A DNA stretch of 64,000 nucleotides from Streptomyces fagopyri (GTDB lineage Bacteria > Actinomycetota > Actinomycetes > Streptomycetales > Streptomycetaceae), in assembly GCF_009498275.1 (NCBI RefSeq), contig NZ_CP045643.1, forward strand, positions 5,828,001-5,892,000, read 5' to 3'. The notes below the pieces were generated by a model. The model did not search any database, had not been told where the DNA came from, and saw only the letters and a list, made by a program, of their open reading frames with translations. Positions 43,225 to 53,134 of the stretch are shown here, piece after piece (position 1 is the stretch's first letter; each line of letters opens with the position of its first letter). Both the position numbers and the translations under genes were made by a program.

Positions 43225-44079
43225 CTACTCCTCCTCGCGCAGCTGTTCCTCCGTCAGCCCGCGTCGCCAGTAGCCCACGAAGGTGACGCGCCTGCGGTCG
43301 ATCCCGCGCTCGCGCACGAGGTGACGGCGCATCTCCTTGACGCACCCGGACTCGCCCGCGATCCAGGCGTACGGCCGCTCGGCGGACGGCATCCGGGCGG
43401 CCCGTACCGCGTCGGCGGCCATGGGGGAGCCGCTGTCGCGCACGAGCCAGGTGATCTCCGCGTCGGCGGCGAGGGACAGGTCCTGGACGTCCTCGCCGTG
43501 CTGGACCTCCAGCCAGGCCCGGACCCGGCTGCCGGCCGGCAGCGACTCCAGGATGGCGGACGCGGCCGGCAGCGCGGTCTCGTCCGCCCACAGCACGATC
43601 AGATCGGCGTCGGCCGGCGGCCGGAAGCGGATCGCCCGGTTGTCCTCGACGGCCGGGCCGAGCAGGACGACGCGGTCACCCGCCGCCGCCCGGGAGGCCC
43701 ACCGGGACGCCGGACCGGCCGGGACCTCGGCGCCGGGCTCGACCCCGTGCAGCACGAAGTCGATGTCGATCCCGGTCGTACGGCCCCGGGCGTCGCGGCG
43801 CAGCGCCCGCAGCGTGTACGAGCGCATCACCGCCCGCACGTCCTCGGGGAGTTCGCGCCAGCCCTCCCACCATCCGTCGCCCCTTTCGAAGGGGACGGCC
43901 GGTTCGGCCTGGCCGGGGTGCGGCAGGAAGAGCGAGAGGCTCTGGTCCCGGCCGTCGGAGGCGAAGGCGTCCAGGTCGGGGCCCGCGAAGGAGACCCGGA
44001 CCAGCGACGGGCCGAGCCGCCTCGTCCGTACGACCTGGAGGGAGAAGAAACGGAACGGGGCGGCCACGGCCGTCGTCAT
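43225..44079 (-). CDS. desF: siderophore-interacting flavoprotein (ferric-siderophore reductase) DesF
   Basis: A 284-residue SIP/ViuB-family protein: RRLGPSLVRVSFAGPDL, MRSYTLRALRRDARGRTTGI (FAD-binding RxYT), LLGPAVEDNRAIRFRP, LWADETALPAASAILE and WIAGESGCVKEMRRHL. It is expected to release iron from ferrioxamine in the cytosol by reduction. It follows desE by 40 bases in the same direction and precedes the desA operon, which has its own iron box. Confidence 0.92.
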   Translation of the reverse strand: MTTAVAAPFRFFSLQVVRTRRLGPSLVRVSFAGPDLDAFASDGRDQSLSLFLPHPGQAEPAVPFERGDGWWEGWRELPEDVRAVMRSYTLRALRRDARGRTTGIDIDFVLHGVEPGAEVPAGPASRWASRAAAGDRVVLLGPAVEDNRAIRFRPPADADLIVLWADETALPAASAILESLPAGSRVRAWLEVQHGEDVQDLSLAADAEITWLVRDSGSPMAADAVRAARMPSAERPYAWIAGESGCVKEMRRHLVRERGIDRRRVTFVGYWRRGLTEEQLREEE

Positions 44080-44119
44080 CGGTGCTCCTGAGTGGTGGTC
44101 AGGGTGTCGCGGCGGGGTG

Positions 44120-45175
44120 TCAGGCGACCTTCTTGGCCTTCTCGATGGCCTCGGCGAGGCGCTCGATGATCGGGGTGCACTTGTCGTACGACAGGATCGC
44201 CTCGGGCGTGCGGGCGATGACCTGGCCGGCCTTGACGGCGGGCAGCTTCTTCCAGGTGGCCTCGGTGATGTCGGCCGGCTGGATGGTCGCGGTGCGGTCG
44301 TCCATGATGATGATGTCGGCCGGGTACTTGTCGACGTTCTCCCAGCTCAGGTTCTCGAACCAGCCGCCGCTTGCCTTCAGGGCCTTGGCCGAGGGCTCGA
44401 CGATGTTCACGCCGAGCGCCTTGAAGTACTCCAGGTCGATGGAGAGGTTGGAGCCGGAGACGTAGAAGATGTCCTGGCTCGCGGAGCCGGCCAGGACCTT
44501 GATCTCCGGGCGGGCCTTGGCGGCCTTGCGCAGGCGCTCGGCGGCCGTCTCGAACTTCTTCTTCGCCTCGGCGATCGCGGCGGACTCGGTGTCCGCGCCG
44601 AGCGACTCGGCCAGCGCGTACATGCGCTCCAGGGACTGCGGCATCTGGCGGTCGTAGACGGAGACTCCGACGCTCGGCGCGAGCTTGAGGATCTTGTCCT
44701 TCGACTCCTCGGGGACGTACCAGAGGGTGCCCGCGGCGTCGAACATCGTGGAGATCAGCACGTCGGGCGCGAGGGCCGCGTACTTCTCGATGTTGAACTG
44801 GCCCCACTCGTTGCCGAGCACGGTCAGCTTGGTGACGTCCATGTCGCCGGCCTGGACATCGGCCTTGCCGTCCTTGGTCGTGGTCGGGCCGAAGACGCCC
44901 TTGACCTCGATGCCGTAGTCGAACAGGGCGGCGGCGACACCGGTGAAGGCGACGATGTTCGCCGGTGTCCGGTCGAGCTTCACGGTGGTGCCGCGGTCGT
45001 CCTTGAACGTCCAGGGGCCGGACTTGGACTTGGCGTCGGCGGCCTTCGTCGAGTCCGAGCCACCGCTTTTCGCGTCGTCGTCACCACAGGCGGCGAGGAC
45101 GGCACCGAGGCCGAGGGCGCCGCCGGCGGCGAGAATGCCGCGGCGGGAGAGGTGGGTGGCACGGGCGTTGGACAT
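44120..45175 (-). CDS. desE: ferrioxamine-binding lipoprotein DesE
   Basis: A 351-residue periplasmic-type iron-siderophore binding lipoprotein. The N-terminus has a Tat-like SRRGIL at residues 10-15 and lipobox VLAAC with C30. The binding fold follows (DDRGTTVKLDRTPANIVAFTG, LAPDVLISTMFDA, WENVDKYPADIIIMDD). It captures ferrioxamines for import; the permease and ATPase genes are not in this window. ATG 45175 is used; a GTG seven codons upstream is less likely. An iron box overlaps its promoter. Confidence 0.94.
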   Translation of the reverse strand: MSNARATHLSRRGILAAGGALGLGAVLAACGDDDAKSGGSDSTKAADAKSKSGPWTFKDDRGTTVKLDRTPANIVAFTGVAAALFDYGIEVKGVFGPTTTKDGKADVQAGDMDVTKLTVLGNEWGQFNIEKYAALAPDVLISTMFDAAGTLWYVPEESKDKILKLAPSVGVSVYDRQMPQSLERMYALAESLGADTESAAIAEAKKKFETAAERLRKAAKARPEIKVLAGSASQDIFYVSGSNLSIDLEYFKALGVNIVEPSAKALKASGGWFENLSWENVDKYPADIIIMDDRTATIQPADITEATWKKLPAVKAGQVIARTPEAILSYDKCTPIIERLAEAIEKAKKVA

Positions 45176-45227
45176 GAGAGTGACTGCTTTCGGCACGGGG
45201 CGGAGCGCCCGCCGGACAAGTTCGAAG

Positions 45228-45246
45228 GTAGGTTAGCCTAACCTCA
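45228..45246. promoter_or_regulatory. iron box (DmdR1/IdeR) of desE
   Basis: GTAGGTTAGCCTAACCTCA, with perfect inner arms AGGTTAG/CTAACCT, 53 bases before desE. Together with the desA box it places the whole siderophore locus under iron repression. Confidence 0.95.
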
Positions 45247-45341
45247 GTGCTTGTCCAGGGCCGGGGTGCCCCGCAGCGCCCGCACGACCCGCGCGGGCAC
45301 TGCGGACAGGGCGCGTCCCGGCCGGGGGGTCCGTGCCGGCC

Positions 45342-45366
45342 GGGGGTCCGTCTCGTGCGGACCCCC
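45342..45366. terminator. hairpin after the acyl-CoA dehydrogenase operon
   Basis: A 9-bp stem GGGGGTCCG / CGGACCCCC with a seven-base loop, 18 bases beyond the stop of the gene at 45384 and before the desE promoter. Confidence 0.7.
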
Positions 45367-45383
45367 GCCGCCGGTGCGCCGGC

Positions 45384-46550
45384 TCAGCCCGTGAGGCCCA
45401 ACTCCCGCGCGATCAGCATCCGCTGCACCTCGCTCGTGCCCTCGCCGATCTCCAGGATCTTGGAGTCGCGCCACATGCGGGCCACCGGGTACTCGTTCAT
45501 GAAGCCGTAGCCGCCGTGGATCTGGGTGGCGTCGCGGGCGTTGTCCACGGCGACCGTGGAGGAGTAGAGCTTCGCGATCGCCGCCTCCTTCTTGAAGGGC
45601 TCGCCGGCGACCAGTCGCGAGGCGGCGTCGCGCCAGCCCACGCGGGCCATGTGGGCCCTCGTCTCCATGTCCGCGATCTTGAACTGGATGGCCTGGTACG
45701 CGCCGATGTTCCGGCCGAACGCGTGCCGCTCCTTGGCGTACTTCACGGACTCGTCCACACAGCCCTGGGCCAGTCCCGTGGCCAGGGCCGAGATGGCGAC
45801 ACGGCCCTCGTCCAGGATGCGCAGGAACTGCGCGTACCCGCGGCCCTCCTCGCCCAGCAGGTTCGCGGCCGGGACGCGGACGTCGGCGAAGGACAGCTCA
45901 CGGGTGTCCGAGGCGTTCCAGCCGACCTTCGAGTAGGGCGCCGCGACCGTGAAGCCGGGGGTGCCGGAGGGGACGATGATCGCGGAGATCAGCGGCTTGC
46001 CGTCGGGCTTGCGGCCGGTGACCGCGGTGACCGTCACCAGGCCCGTGATGTCCGTGCCCGAGTTGGTGATGAAGCACTTGCTGCCGTTGATCACCCACTC
46101 GTCCGTGTCCGGGTCGAGCCGGGCCGTCGTCCGGGTCGCGCCCGCGTCCGAGCCGCCGTCCGGCTCGGTCAGACCGAAGGCGCCCAGGATCTCGCCCGAG
46201 CACAGACGGGGGAGCCACTCGGCCTTCTGCTCGGCGGTGCCGAAGAGGTGGATGGGCATCGCGCCGAGCGAGACGCCGGCCTCCAGGGTGATGGCCACCG
46301 AGGAGTCCACGCGCGCGAGTTCCTCCAGGGCGACGCCGAGCGCGAGGTAGTCGCCGCCCATGCCGCCGTACTCCTCGGGGAAGGGCAGGCCGAACAGGCC
46401 CATGCGGCCCATCTCTCGCACGATCTCGTACGGGAACTCGTGCCGCTCGTAGAAGTCACCGATCTTCGGTGCCACCACGTCGTGCGCGAACTCCTCGACG
46501 GTACGGCGCAGTTCCTCGAGTTCGGGGGAGAGGCGGTGGTCCAGGGACAT
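45384..46550 (-). CDS. acdH: acyl-CoA dehydrogenase AcdH
   Basis: A 388-residue flavoprotein dehydrogenase: LTEPDGGSDAGATRTTA (acyl-CoA/FAD site), FITNSGTDITGLV, QFKIADMETRAHMARVGW, QIHGGYGFMNEYPVARMWRD and IGEGTSEVQRMLIARELG. The Glu of EGTSE is in the position of the catalytic base in short- and branched-chain enzymes. Known AcdH acts in valine, isoleucine and leucine breakdown in Streptomyces; the cluster with HMG-CoA lyase and a biotin carboxylase suits that. ATG 46550 has AGGAG upstream. Last gene of a four-gene operon. Confidence 0.9.
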   Translation of the reverse strand: MSLDHRLSPELEELRRTVEEFAHDVVAPKIGDFYERHEFPYEIVREMGRMGLFGLPFPEEYGGMGGDYLALGVALEELARVDSSVAITLEAGVSLGAMPIHLFGTAEQKAEWLPRLCSGEILGAFGLTEPDGGSDAGATRTTARLDPDTDEWVINGSKCFITNSGTDITGLVTVTAVTGRKPDGKPLISAIIVPSGTPGFTVAAPYSKVGWNASDTRELSFADVRVPAANLLGEEGRGYAQFLRILDEGRVAISALATGLAQGCVDESVKYAKERHAFGRNIGAYQAIQFKIADMETRAHMARVGWRDAASRLVAGEPFKKEAAIAKLYSSTVAVDNARDATQIHGGYGFMNEYPVARMWRDSKILEIGEGTSEVQRMLIARELGLTG

Positions 46551-46555
46551 GGGAT

Positions 46556-47521
46556 TCACTCCTGGTGGGAGAGGGCTTTGACGGTGCGGGACGGACTGGG
46601 TCGGCCCAGTTGTCCGGCCATCCACACGCTGGTGGCGGTGAGGCGGCCGAGGTCGACCCCGGTGTCGACACCGAGGCCCTGGAGCATCCATACGAGATCT
46701 TCGGTGGCGAGGTTGCCGGTCGCGGACTTCGCGTAGGGGCAGCCGCCGAGGCCGCCCGCGGACGCGTCGACGGTCGTCACCCCGTGCTGCAGGCTCGCCA
46801 GGGTGTTGGCGAGCGCCTGGCCGTAGGTGTCGTGGAAGTGCACACCGAGCACGTCGGTCGGCACGCCCTCCTCGTTCAGCTCGGCCAGCAGGTTCTGGAC
46901 GTGGCCCGGCGTCGCCACGCCGATCGTGTCGCCCAGGCTCAGCTCGTCGCAGCCCATGTCGAGCAGGGCCTTGCACACCCGTACGACCTGGTGGACGGGG
47001 ACGGCGCCCTCCCAGGGATCGCCGAAGCACATCGAGACGTAGCCGCGGACGTGCGCCCGGTCCGCCCTGGCCCGGGACACCACCGGCTCGAACATGGCCA
47101 GCGACTCGTCCACGGTCCGGTTGAGGTTGGCCTTCGCGAAGGACTCCGTCGCGCTGGCGAAGACGGCGACATGGCGGGCGCCGAGGGCGAGGGCCCGGTC
47201 GAGACCGCGTTCGTTCGGCACGAGGACCGGGAGCCGCACACCCGGCGCGCCGCCGTCCCCCCCGAGGTCGCTGACCAGGGGGAACAGCTGCTCCGAGTCC
47301 GCCAGTTGGGGAACCCACCTGGGGTGGACGAAGCTGGTGGCCTCGATGGTGGTCAGGCCCGCGCCGGCGAGGCGCCGGATGAACTCGGCCTTGACCTCTG
47401 TCGGCACGGTGGCCTTCTCGTTCTGCAGTCCGTCGCGCGCGCCGACCTCGTGGATCCGCACCCGGGCGGGCAGGCCCTGGGCGGGTACGACCATCGGGAG
47501 GCCGAGTTCCGGGGTGCTCAT
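46556..47521 (-). CDS. hydroxymethylglutaryl-CoA lyase
   Basis: A 321-residue HMG-CoA lyase: [19 protein letters not shown] (metal Asp and catalytic Arg), [47 protein letters not shown] (metal His pair) and the active-site Cys in [16 protein letters not shown]. It cleaves HMG-CoA to acetyl-CoA and acetoacetate, the last step of leucine breakdown. The start overlaps the stop of the carboxylase alpha gene (ATGA) and it ends five bases before acdH. Confidence 0.95.
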   Translation of the reverse strand: MSTPELGLPMVVPAQGLPARVRIHEVGARDGLQNEKATVPTEVKAEFIRRLAGAGLTTIEATSFVHPRWVPQLADSEQLFPLVSDLGGDGGAPGVRLPVLVPNERGLDRALALGARHVAVFASATESFAKANLNRTVDESLAMFEPVVSRARADRAHVRGYVSMCFGDPWEGAVPVHQVVRVCKALLDMGCDELSLGDTIGVATPGHVQNLLAELNEEGVPTDVLGVHFHDTYGQALANTLASLQHGVTTVDASAGGLGGCPYAKSATGNLATEDLVWMLQGLGVDTGVDLGRLTATSVWMAGQLGRPSPSRTVKALSHQE

Positions 47522-49446
47522 GGCGTCTCCTCGTACGGGGTGATCACGGCCAGGATCTGATCCATGGCGACCGTCGTGCCCGGGGTGACGTCCAGTTCGC
47601 TGACCGTCCCCGCGTGCGGGGCGGAGATGACGTGCTCCATCTTCATCGCCTCGACCACCAGCAGGCTCTGGCCCGCGGTCACCTCGTCCCCGACGGCGAC
47701 CTTGACGACGGTCACCGTGCCGGGCATGGGCGCGGTCAGTGAGTCGGCGCCGGAGTGCGCCGCACCGGTCAGGGACGCGGCCACCGGGTCGTGGTCGCGC
47801 ACGTGCCAGGCGTCGCCGTCGCGGCCGAGCCAGTCGCCGGCCCGGTGGAAGGTGTGGCGTACGCCGTCGAGGGTCACCGAGACCTGGTCGGCGGTGACCG
47901 TGTGGGTACCGCGCGGGACGTGGTCCACGGGGTCGTGCACCCGCAGGTGGAAGCCCACGGGCGCGGGCGTGCCGCCCAGCCGCCAGCCGTTCGGCACCGA
48001 GAACGGGTCGCTCCAGCCCGCGCCCCGGGGCCTCAGCGCGTCGAGCCGTACGGCGGCCGCCGCCTCGTACACCTCCTCCGGTACGTCACCGGGGACCAGA
48101 CCGTCCGCCTCGCGCTCCACCAGGCCGGTGTCGAGTTCGCCCGCCACCACCGCCGGATGGGCCAGCAGCCGGCGCAGGAACCCCGCGTTGGTCTGGACGC
48201 CGAGCGTGACCGTCTCCGCGAGGGCCGCGCGCAGTTTCCGCAGCGCGGTCGCGCGGTCCGGGCCGTACGCGATGACCTTGGACAGCATCGGGTCGTACAG
48301 GCTGCCGACCTCGGTGCCCTCGCTCAGCCCCGAGTCGGTGCGCACCCCGTCGCCCCGCGGCTCGCGCAGGGAGAGCACCGTGCCGCCGGACGGGAGGAAA
48401 CCGCGGGAGGGGTCCTCCGCGCAGACGCGCGCCTCGACGGCGTGTCCGGTGAGCGTGATGTCCTTCTGCTCGTGGGGCAGCCGCTCGCCCGCGGCGACCC
48501 GGAGCTGCCACTCCACCAGGTCGATTCCCGTGACCAGTTCGGTGACCGGGTGCTCCACCTGGAGGCGGGTGTTCATCTCCATGAAGTAGTACGAGGACGG
48601 GTCGGAGCCGGGCACGATGAACTCGACGGTGCCCGCACCCTCGTACCCGCAGGAGCGGGCCGCCTGGACCGCCGCCTCGCCCATGGAGGCACGGGTCGCG
48701 GCGTCGAGGAACACGCTGGGCGCCTCCTCGATGATCTTCTGGTGCCGGCGCTGGAGGGAGCACTCGCGCTCGCCCAGGTGCACCACGTTCCCGTGGCCGT
48801 CCGCCAGGACCTGGATCTCGATGTGACGGGGGCGGTCGACCCAGCGCTCGACGAGGAGGGTGTCGTCGCCGAAGGAGGCGCGGGCCTCGCGCCGGGCGGC
48901 GGCGATCTCGTCGGCCAGGTCCGCGGCGTCGCGCACCAGCCGCATGCCCTTGCCGCCGCCGCCCGCGCTCGGCTTCAGCAGGACGGGCATGCCGATCTCC
49001 CGTGCCGCGTCGGCCAGTTGGGCGTCGGTGAGACCGCTGCCGGACGAGCCCGGGACGACGGGAACGCCCGCCGCCCGGACCGTCTCCTTGGCGCGGATCT
49101 TGTCGCCCATGAGCGCGATCGCGTCGGCGGGCGGACCGATGAAGACGAGGCCGGCCTCGGCACAGGCACGCGCGAACGAGGCGTTCTCCGCGAGGAACCC
49201 GTACCCCGGGTGCACGGCCCGCGCCCCGGTCCGCGCCGCCGCCTCCAGGAGGGCGGCCACCGACAGATAGCTCTCGGCGGCCGGCGCCGGGCCGATCCGT
49301 ACCGCCGTGTCCGCCTCGCGGACGTGCCGGGCGTCGGCGTCCGCGTCGGAGAAGACGGCGACCGAGCGGACGCCCAGGGACCGCAGGGTGCGGATGACCC
49401 GGACGGCGATCTCGCCGCGGTTGGCCACAAGAACGGTGTCGAACAT
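47518..49446 (-). CDS. acyl-CoA carboxylase alpha subunit (biotin carboxylase plus BCCP)
   Basis: A 642-residue subunit. The biotin carboxylase domain (1-450) has [31 protein letters not shown] (ATP loop), [34 protein letters not shown] middle domain follows, and the C-terminal biotinyl domain carries EAMKMEH with K602. Given HMG-CoA lyase and AcdH beside it, methylcrotonyl-CoA is the likely substrate, though actinobacterial subunits can be shared among carboxylases. ATG 49446 begins the conserved fold. Confidence 0.93.
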   Translation of the reverse strand: MFDTVLVANRGEIAVRVIRTLRSLGVRSVAVFSDADADARHVREADTAVRIGPAPAAESYLSVAALLEAAARTGARAVHPGYGFLAENASFARACAEAGLVFIGPPADAIALMGDKIRAKETVRAAGVPVVPGSSGSGLTDAQLADAAREIGMPVLLKPSAGGGGKGMRLVRDAADLADEIAAARREARASFGDDTLLVERWVDRPRHIEIQVLADGHGNVVHLGERECSLQRRHQKIIEEAPSVFLDAATRASMGEAAVQAARSCGYEGAGTVEFIVPGSDPSSYYFMEMNTRLQVEHPVTELVTGIDLVEWQLRVAAGERLPHEQKDITLTGHAVEARVCAEDPSRGFLPSGGTVLSLREPRGDGVRTDSGLSEGTEVGSLYDPMLSKVIAYGPDRATALRKLRAALAETVTLGVQTNAGFLRRLLAHPAVVAGELDTGLVEREADGLVPGDVPEEVYEAAAAVRLDALRPRGAGWSDPFSVPNGWRLGGTPAPVGFHLRVHDPVDHVPRGTHTVTADQVSVTLDGVRHTFHRAGDWLGRDGDAWHVRDHDPVAASLTGAAHSGADSLTAPMPGTVTVVKVAVGDEVTAGQSLLVVEAMKMEHVISAPHAGTVSELDVTPGTTVAMDQILAVITPYEETP

Positions 49447-49459
49447 GATCAGAGGTCCC

Positions 49460-51076
49460 TCACATCCGGAAGACGCCGAACTGGGGATCACCCAGGGGCG
49501 CGTTGGCGCACGCGGTCAGGGCGAGGCCCAGCACCTGCCGGGTCTCCAGCGGGTCGATCACGCCGTCGTCCCACAGGCGGGCCGTCGCGTAGTAGGCGCT
49601 GCCCTGCTGCTCGTACTGGGCGCGGATCGGGGCCTTGAAGGCGTCCTCGTCCTCGGCGGGCCAGGACTCCCCGCGCGCCTCCAGCTGGTCGCGCTTGACG
49701 GTCGCGAGGACGGAGGCGGCCTGCTCGCCGCCCATCACGGAGATCTTGGCGCCGGGCCACATCCACAGGAAGCGCGGCGAGTACGCCCGGCCGCACATCG
49801 AGTAGTTGCCCGCGCCGTACGACCCGCCGATCACGACGGTCAGCTTCGGCACACGGGTGCAGGCCACCGCCGTCACCATCTTGGCGCCGTGCTTGGCGAT
49901 GCCGCCGGCCTCGTACTGGCGGCCGACCATGAAGCCCGAGATGTTCTGCAGGAAGACCAGCGGGATGCCGCGCTGGTCGCACAGCTCGATGAAGTGGGCG
50001 CCCTTCTGGGCGGACTCCGAGAAGAGGATGCCGTTGTTGGCGACGATGCCGACCGGGTGTCCGTGGATGCGGGCGAATCCGGTGACCAGGGTCTGCCCGA
50101 ACTCCGCCTTGAACTCGGCGAAGCGCGAACCGTCGACCACGCGCGCGATGACCTCGCGCACGTCGTAGGGGGTGCGGGAGTCGACCGGCACGGCGCCGTA
50201 GATGCCGTACGGGTCCACCTTGGGTTCCGAGGCCGGTGCGACCTCCCAGGGCAGGGCCCCGCGCGCGGGGAGGGTGGCCGCGATGTTCCGGACGATGCGC
50301 AGCGCGTGCGCGTCGTCCTCCGCGAGGTGGTCCGTGACGCCCGACACGCGTGCGTGGACCTCGCCGCCGCCCAGCTCCTCGGCCGTGACGACCTCGCCGG
50401 TGGCGGCCTTCACCAGGGGCGGGCCGCCGAGGAAGATCGTGCCCTGATTGCGCACGATCACGGCCTCGTCGCTCATCGCCGGGACGTACGCGCCGCCGGC
50501 CGTGCACGAGCCGAGGACGGCGGCGATCTGCGGGATGCCCGCTCCGGACATCCGCGCCTGGTTGTAGAAGATCCGCCCGAAGTGCTCGCGGTCGGGGAAC
50601 ACCTCGTCCTGCATGGGCAGGAAGGCTCCGCCGGAGTCCACGAGATAGACGCAGGGGAGGCGGTTCTCCAGCGCCACCTCCTGCGCCCGCAGGTGCTTCT
50701 TGACCGTCATCGGGTAGTACGTGCCGCCCTTGACGGTGGCGTCGTTGGCGACGATCACGCACTCGCGGCCGCTGACCCGGCCGATTCCGGCGATCACCCC
50801 GGCCGCCGGTGCCTGTCCGTCGTACATCCCGTGCGCCGCCAGGGGCGCCAGTTCGAGGAACGGTGATCCCGGGTCCAGCAACTGGTCCACCCGCTCGCGC
50901 GGCAGCAGCTTGCCGCGTGCGGTGTGGCGCTGTCTGGCCCGCTCGCCGCCGCCGAGCCGCGCCTCGGCGAGCTTGGCGCGCAGCTCCTCGCCGAGGGCGT
51001 GATGAGCCGCCTCGTTGGCCCGCCAGGCCTCCGACGCGGGATCGGCCGCGCTCGTCAGCTCCGGTGCTTCGTGCAT
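49460..51076 (-). CDS. acyl-CoA carboxylase beta subunit (carboxyltransferase)
   Basis: A 538-residue carboxyltransferase of the MccB type: [107 protein letters not shown]. The QNISGFMVG and [11 protein letters not shown] blocks are typical of methylcrotonyl-CoA carboxylase rather than acetyl/propionyl enzymes. First gene of the operon, 13 bases before the alpha subunit. Its promoter faces the TetR gene across two inverted repeats. Confidence 0.93.
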   Translation of the reverse strand: MHEAPELTSAADPASEAWRANEAAHHALGEELRAKLAEARLGGGERARQRHTARGKLLPRERVDQLLDPGSPFLELAPLAAHGMYDGQAPAAGVIAGIGRVSGRECVIVANDATVKGGTYYPMTVKKHLRAQEVALENRLPCVYLVDSGGAFLPMQDEVFPDREHFGRIFYNQARMSGAGIPQIAAVLGSCTAGGAYVPAMSDEAVIVRNQGTIFLGGPPLVKAATGEVVTAEELGGGEVHARVSGVTDHLAEDDAHALRIVRNIAATLPARGALPWEVAPASEPKVDPYGIYGAVPVDSRTPYDVREVIARVVDGSRFAEFKAEFGQTLVTGFARIHGHPVGIVANNGILFSESAQKGAHFIELCDQRGIPLVFLQNISGFMVGRQYEAGGIAKHGAKMVTAVACTRVPKLTVVIGGSYGAGNYSMCGRAYSPRFLWMWPGAKISVMGGEQAASVLATVKRDQLEARGESWPAEDEDAFKAPIRAQYEQQGSAYYATARLWDDGVIDPLETRQVLGLALTACANAPLGDPQFGVFRM

Positions 51077-51108
51077 GTCCTGCGGTCCCCTCGCCCAGTG
51101 GTCCACCA

Positions 51109-51124
51109 GTTAATGAGCGTTAAC
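51109..51124. promoter_or_regulatory. inverted repeat 1 at the TetR / carboxylase divergent promoter
   Basis: GTTAATGAGCGTTAAC: five-base arms GTTAA/TTAAC around six bases, located 33 bases before the carboxylase start. Confidence 0.7.
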
Positions 51125-51135
51125 GCATGTCGTCC

Positions 51136-51155
51136 AGGTTAACGACCGCTAACCT
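51136..51155. promoter_or_regulatory. inverted repeat 2 at the TetR / carboxylase divergent promoter
   Basis: AGGTTAACGACCGCTAACCT: six-base arms AGGTTA/TAACCT around eight bases, 21 bases before the TetR start. With repeat 1 it gives a pair of GTTAAC-type half-site operators for the adjacent TetR protein; autoregulation plus operon control is likely. Confidence 0.75.
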
Positions 51156-51175
51156 TCCTGTCTAGAATTGCTTTC

Positions 51176-51772
51176 ATGGCCACGAGAACCGACGCCCCCA
51201 CCCGACGCGAGCAGATCCTCAAGGAGGCCGCCCGGCTCTTCGCCGAGCGCGGTTTCCACGGGGTCGGCGTGGACGAGATAGGGGCGGCCGTGGGCATCAG
51301 CGGCCCCGGTCTCTACCGGCACTTCCCGGGCAAGGACGCGATGCTCGCCGAGCTGCTGGTCGGCATCAGCGGTCAGCTGCTCACGGGGGGCAAGCGCCGG
51401 GTGGCGGAGGCCGGTGGCGGCCCTCAGGCGCTGCTCGACTCGCTCATCGAGGGGCACATCGACTTCGCTCTGGACGACCGGCCCCTGATCACCCTGCACG
51501 ACCGCGAACTGGACCGCCTGCGGGACAGCGACCGCAAGCTGGTGCGGCAGCTCCAGCGGCAGTACGTCGAGCTGTGGGTGGAGGTCGTGCGGGAGGTGTA
51601 TCCGGCCCTCACCGAACCCACCACCCGCTCGGCGGTGCACTCGGTGTTCGGCCTGCTGAACTCGACGCCCCACCTGGGGCGGCCCGGGGTGCTGCCGGGG
51701 CGCGGGGTGACGGCGGCCCTGCTGCACCGGATGGCCCTGGGGGCGTTCGAGGCGGCGGCCGGGGCGGAGTGA
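51176..51772 (+). CDS. TetR-family regulator of the acyl-CoA catabolic operon
   Basis: A 198-residue TetR protein. The helix-turn-helix is at about residues 8-55 (REQILKEAARLFAERGFHGV, IGAAVGISGPGLYRHFPGKD), followed by a helical ligand domain. Divergence from the carboxylase operon and two inverted repeats in the 99-base spacer make it the probable local repressor, with an acyl-CoA as candidate ligand (inferred). Confidence 0.9.
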   Translation: MATRTDAPTRREQILKEAARLFAERGFHGVGVDEIGAAVGISGPGLYRHFPGKDAMLAELLVGISGQLLTGGKRRVAEAGGGPQALLDSLIEGHIDFALDDRPLITLHDRELDRLRDSDRKLVRQLQRQYVELWVEVVREVYPALTEPTTRSAVHSVFGLLNSTPHLGRPGVLPGRGVTAALLHRMALGAFEAAAGAE

Positions 51773-51880
51773 GCCGGGCGGCCGGGCGCGGCCGACCGGG
51801 TGCCGGCGTGACGAGCGTCATGGGCCGAGGGGGGCCGATGGCTCTGGACGGCCGTCGTGACCGGCGGGTAACCTGAGGTC

Positions 51881-51896
51881 TGAGCAAGCGCTTAGA
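51881..51896. promoter_or_regulatory. AAGCGCTT palindrome before the second acyl-CoA dehydrogenase
   Basis: TGAGCAAGCGCTTAGA, with perfect core AAGCGCTT, ends 34 bases before the GTG start at 51931. Similar motifs precede several fatty-acid and acyl-CoA genes in Streptomyces; the cognate regulator is not identified here. Confidence 0.5.
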
Positions 51897-51930
51897 CATG
51901 CGTGCAGGTAACCAGGCGGAGGAGGCGGCG

Positions 51931-53088
51931 GTGCGCCGTACGGTGTTCAACGAGGACCACGAGGCGTTCCGGGAGACCCTGCGGGCCTTCATCGAGGCCG
52001 AGGTCGTTCCCGTCTACGACGAGTGGTTCGCCGCGGGCCAGGCGCCGCGCGACTTCTACTACAAGCTCGCCGAGCTCGGCGTCTTCGGCATCCGTGTCGA
52101 CGAGGAGTTCGGCGGCGCCGGCATCGACTCGTACAAGTTCGAGGCCGTGATGTACGAGGAGACCGCCCGCGCGGGCGTGTCCTTCGGCGGCTCCGGCGTG
52201 CACGTCCTGCTCGGCCTGCCCTACATCAAGATGCTCGCCAACGACGAGCAGAAGAAGAAGTGGCTGCCGAAGTTCGTCTCCGGTGAGGAGATGTGGGCCC
52301 TGGCGATGACCGAGCCGGGCACCGGATCCGACCTCGCGGGCATGAAGACCACCGCGAAGCTCTCGGAGGACGGCACGCACTACGTCCTCAACGGCGCCAA
52401 GACCTTCATCACCGGCGGCGTCCACGCCGACCGGGTCATCGTCTGCGCCCGCACCTCCGCGCCCACGGCCGAGGACCGCCGCTTCGGCATCTCCCTGTTC
52501 GCCGTGGACACCAAGTCCGAGGGCTACTCCGTCGGCCGCAAGCTCGACAAGCTCGGTCTGAAGACCTCCGACACCGCCGAGCTGGCGTTCGTCGACGTGA
52601 AGGTGCCCGTCGAGGACCTGCTCGGCGAGGAGAACAAGGGCTTCTACTACCTCGGCGGCAACCTGCCCTCCGAGCGCTGGGGCATCGCCTTCGGCGCGTA
52701 CGCGCAGGCCGCGGCGGCCGTCCGGTTCGCCAAGGAGTACGTCCAGGAGCGCACCGTCTTCGGCAAGCCGGTCTCGCACTTCCAGAACACCAAGTTCGAG
52801 CTGGCCGCCTGCCAGGCCGAGGTGGACGCCGCGCAGGCCGTCGCCGACCGCGCCCTGGAAGCCCTCGACAAGGGCGAGCTGACGCCGGCCGAGGCCGCCA
52901 GCGCCAAGCTCTTCTGCACCGAGGTCGCGCACCGCGTCATCGACCGCTGCCTCCAGCTGCACGGCGGCTACGGCTTCATGAACGAGTACCCGATAGCCCG
53001 CCTGTACGCGGACAACCGCGTCAACCGCATCTACGGCGGCACCAGCGAGATCATGAAGTCGATCATCGCGAAGGACATGGGCCTGTAG
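51931..53088 (+). CDS. acyl-CoA dehydrogenase, long/branched-chain (IVD-like) type
   Basis: A 385-residue flavoprotein: EFGGAGIDSYKFEAVMYEE, MTEPGTGSDLAGMKTTAK, FITGGVHADRVIV, QLHGGYGFMNEYPIARLYAD and IYGGTSEIMKSIIAKDMGL. The usual C-terminal catalytic Glu is replaced by Gly (YGGTSE), while a Glu is present in the helix-G motif LPSERWGIAFG, the arrangement seen in isovaleryl-CoA and long-chain dehydrogenases. GTG 51931 is chosen because GGAGGAGG lies five bases before it. Confidence 0.9.
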   Translation: MRRTVFNEDHEAFRETLRAFIEAEVVPVYDEWFAAGQAPRDFYYKLAELGVFGIRVDEEFGGAGIDSYKFEAVMYEETARAGVSFGGSGVHVLLGLPYIKMLANDEQKKKWLPKFVSGEEMWALAMTEPGTGSDLAGMKTTAKLSEDGTHYVLNGAKTFITGGVHADRVIVCARTSAPTAEDRRFGISLFAVDTKSEGYSVGRKLDKLGLKTSDTAELAFVDVKVPVEDLLGEENKGFYYLGGNLPSERWGIAFGAYAQAAAAVRFAKEYVQERTVFGKPVSHFQNTKFELAACQAEVDAAQAVADRALEALDKGELTPAEAASAKLFCTEVAHRVIDRCLQLHGGYGFMNEYPIARLYADNRVNRIYGGTSEIMKSIIAKDMGL

Positions 53089-53134
53089 GCCCGCGAAGGA
53101 TCACCGGAAACAACCGCGCGGTACAACTGACAGC

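Noticed and set aside
47755..49638. Long open frame antisense to the carboxylase alpha gene
   Set aside because: Same GC-bias effect; composition is Arg/Gly/Val-rich without motifs.
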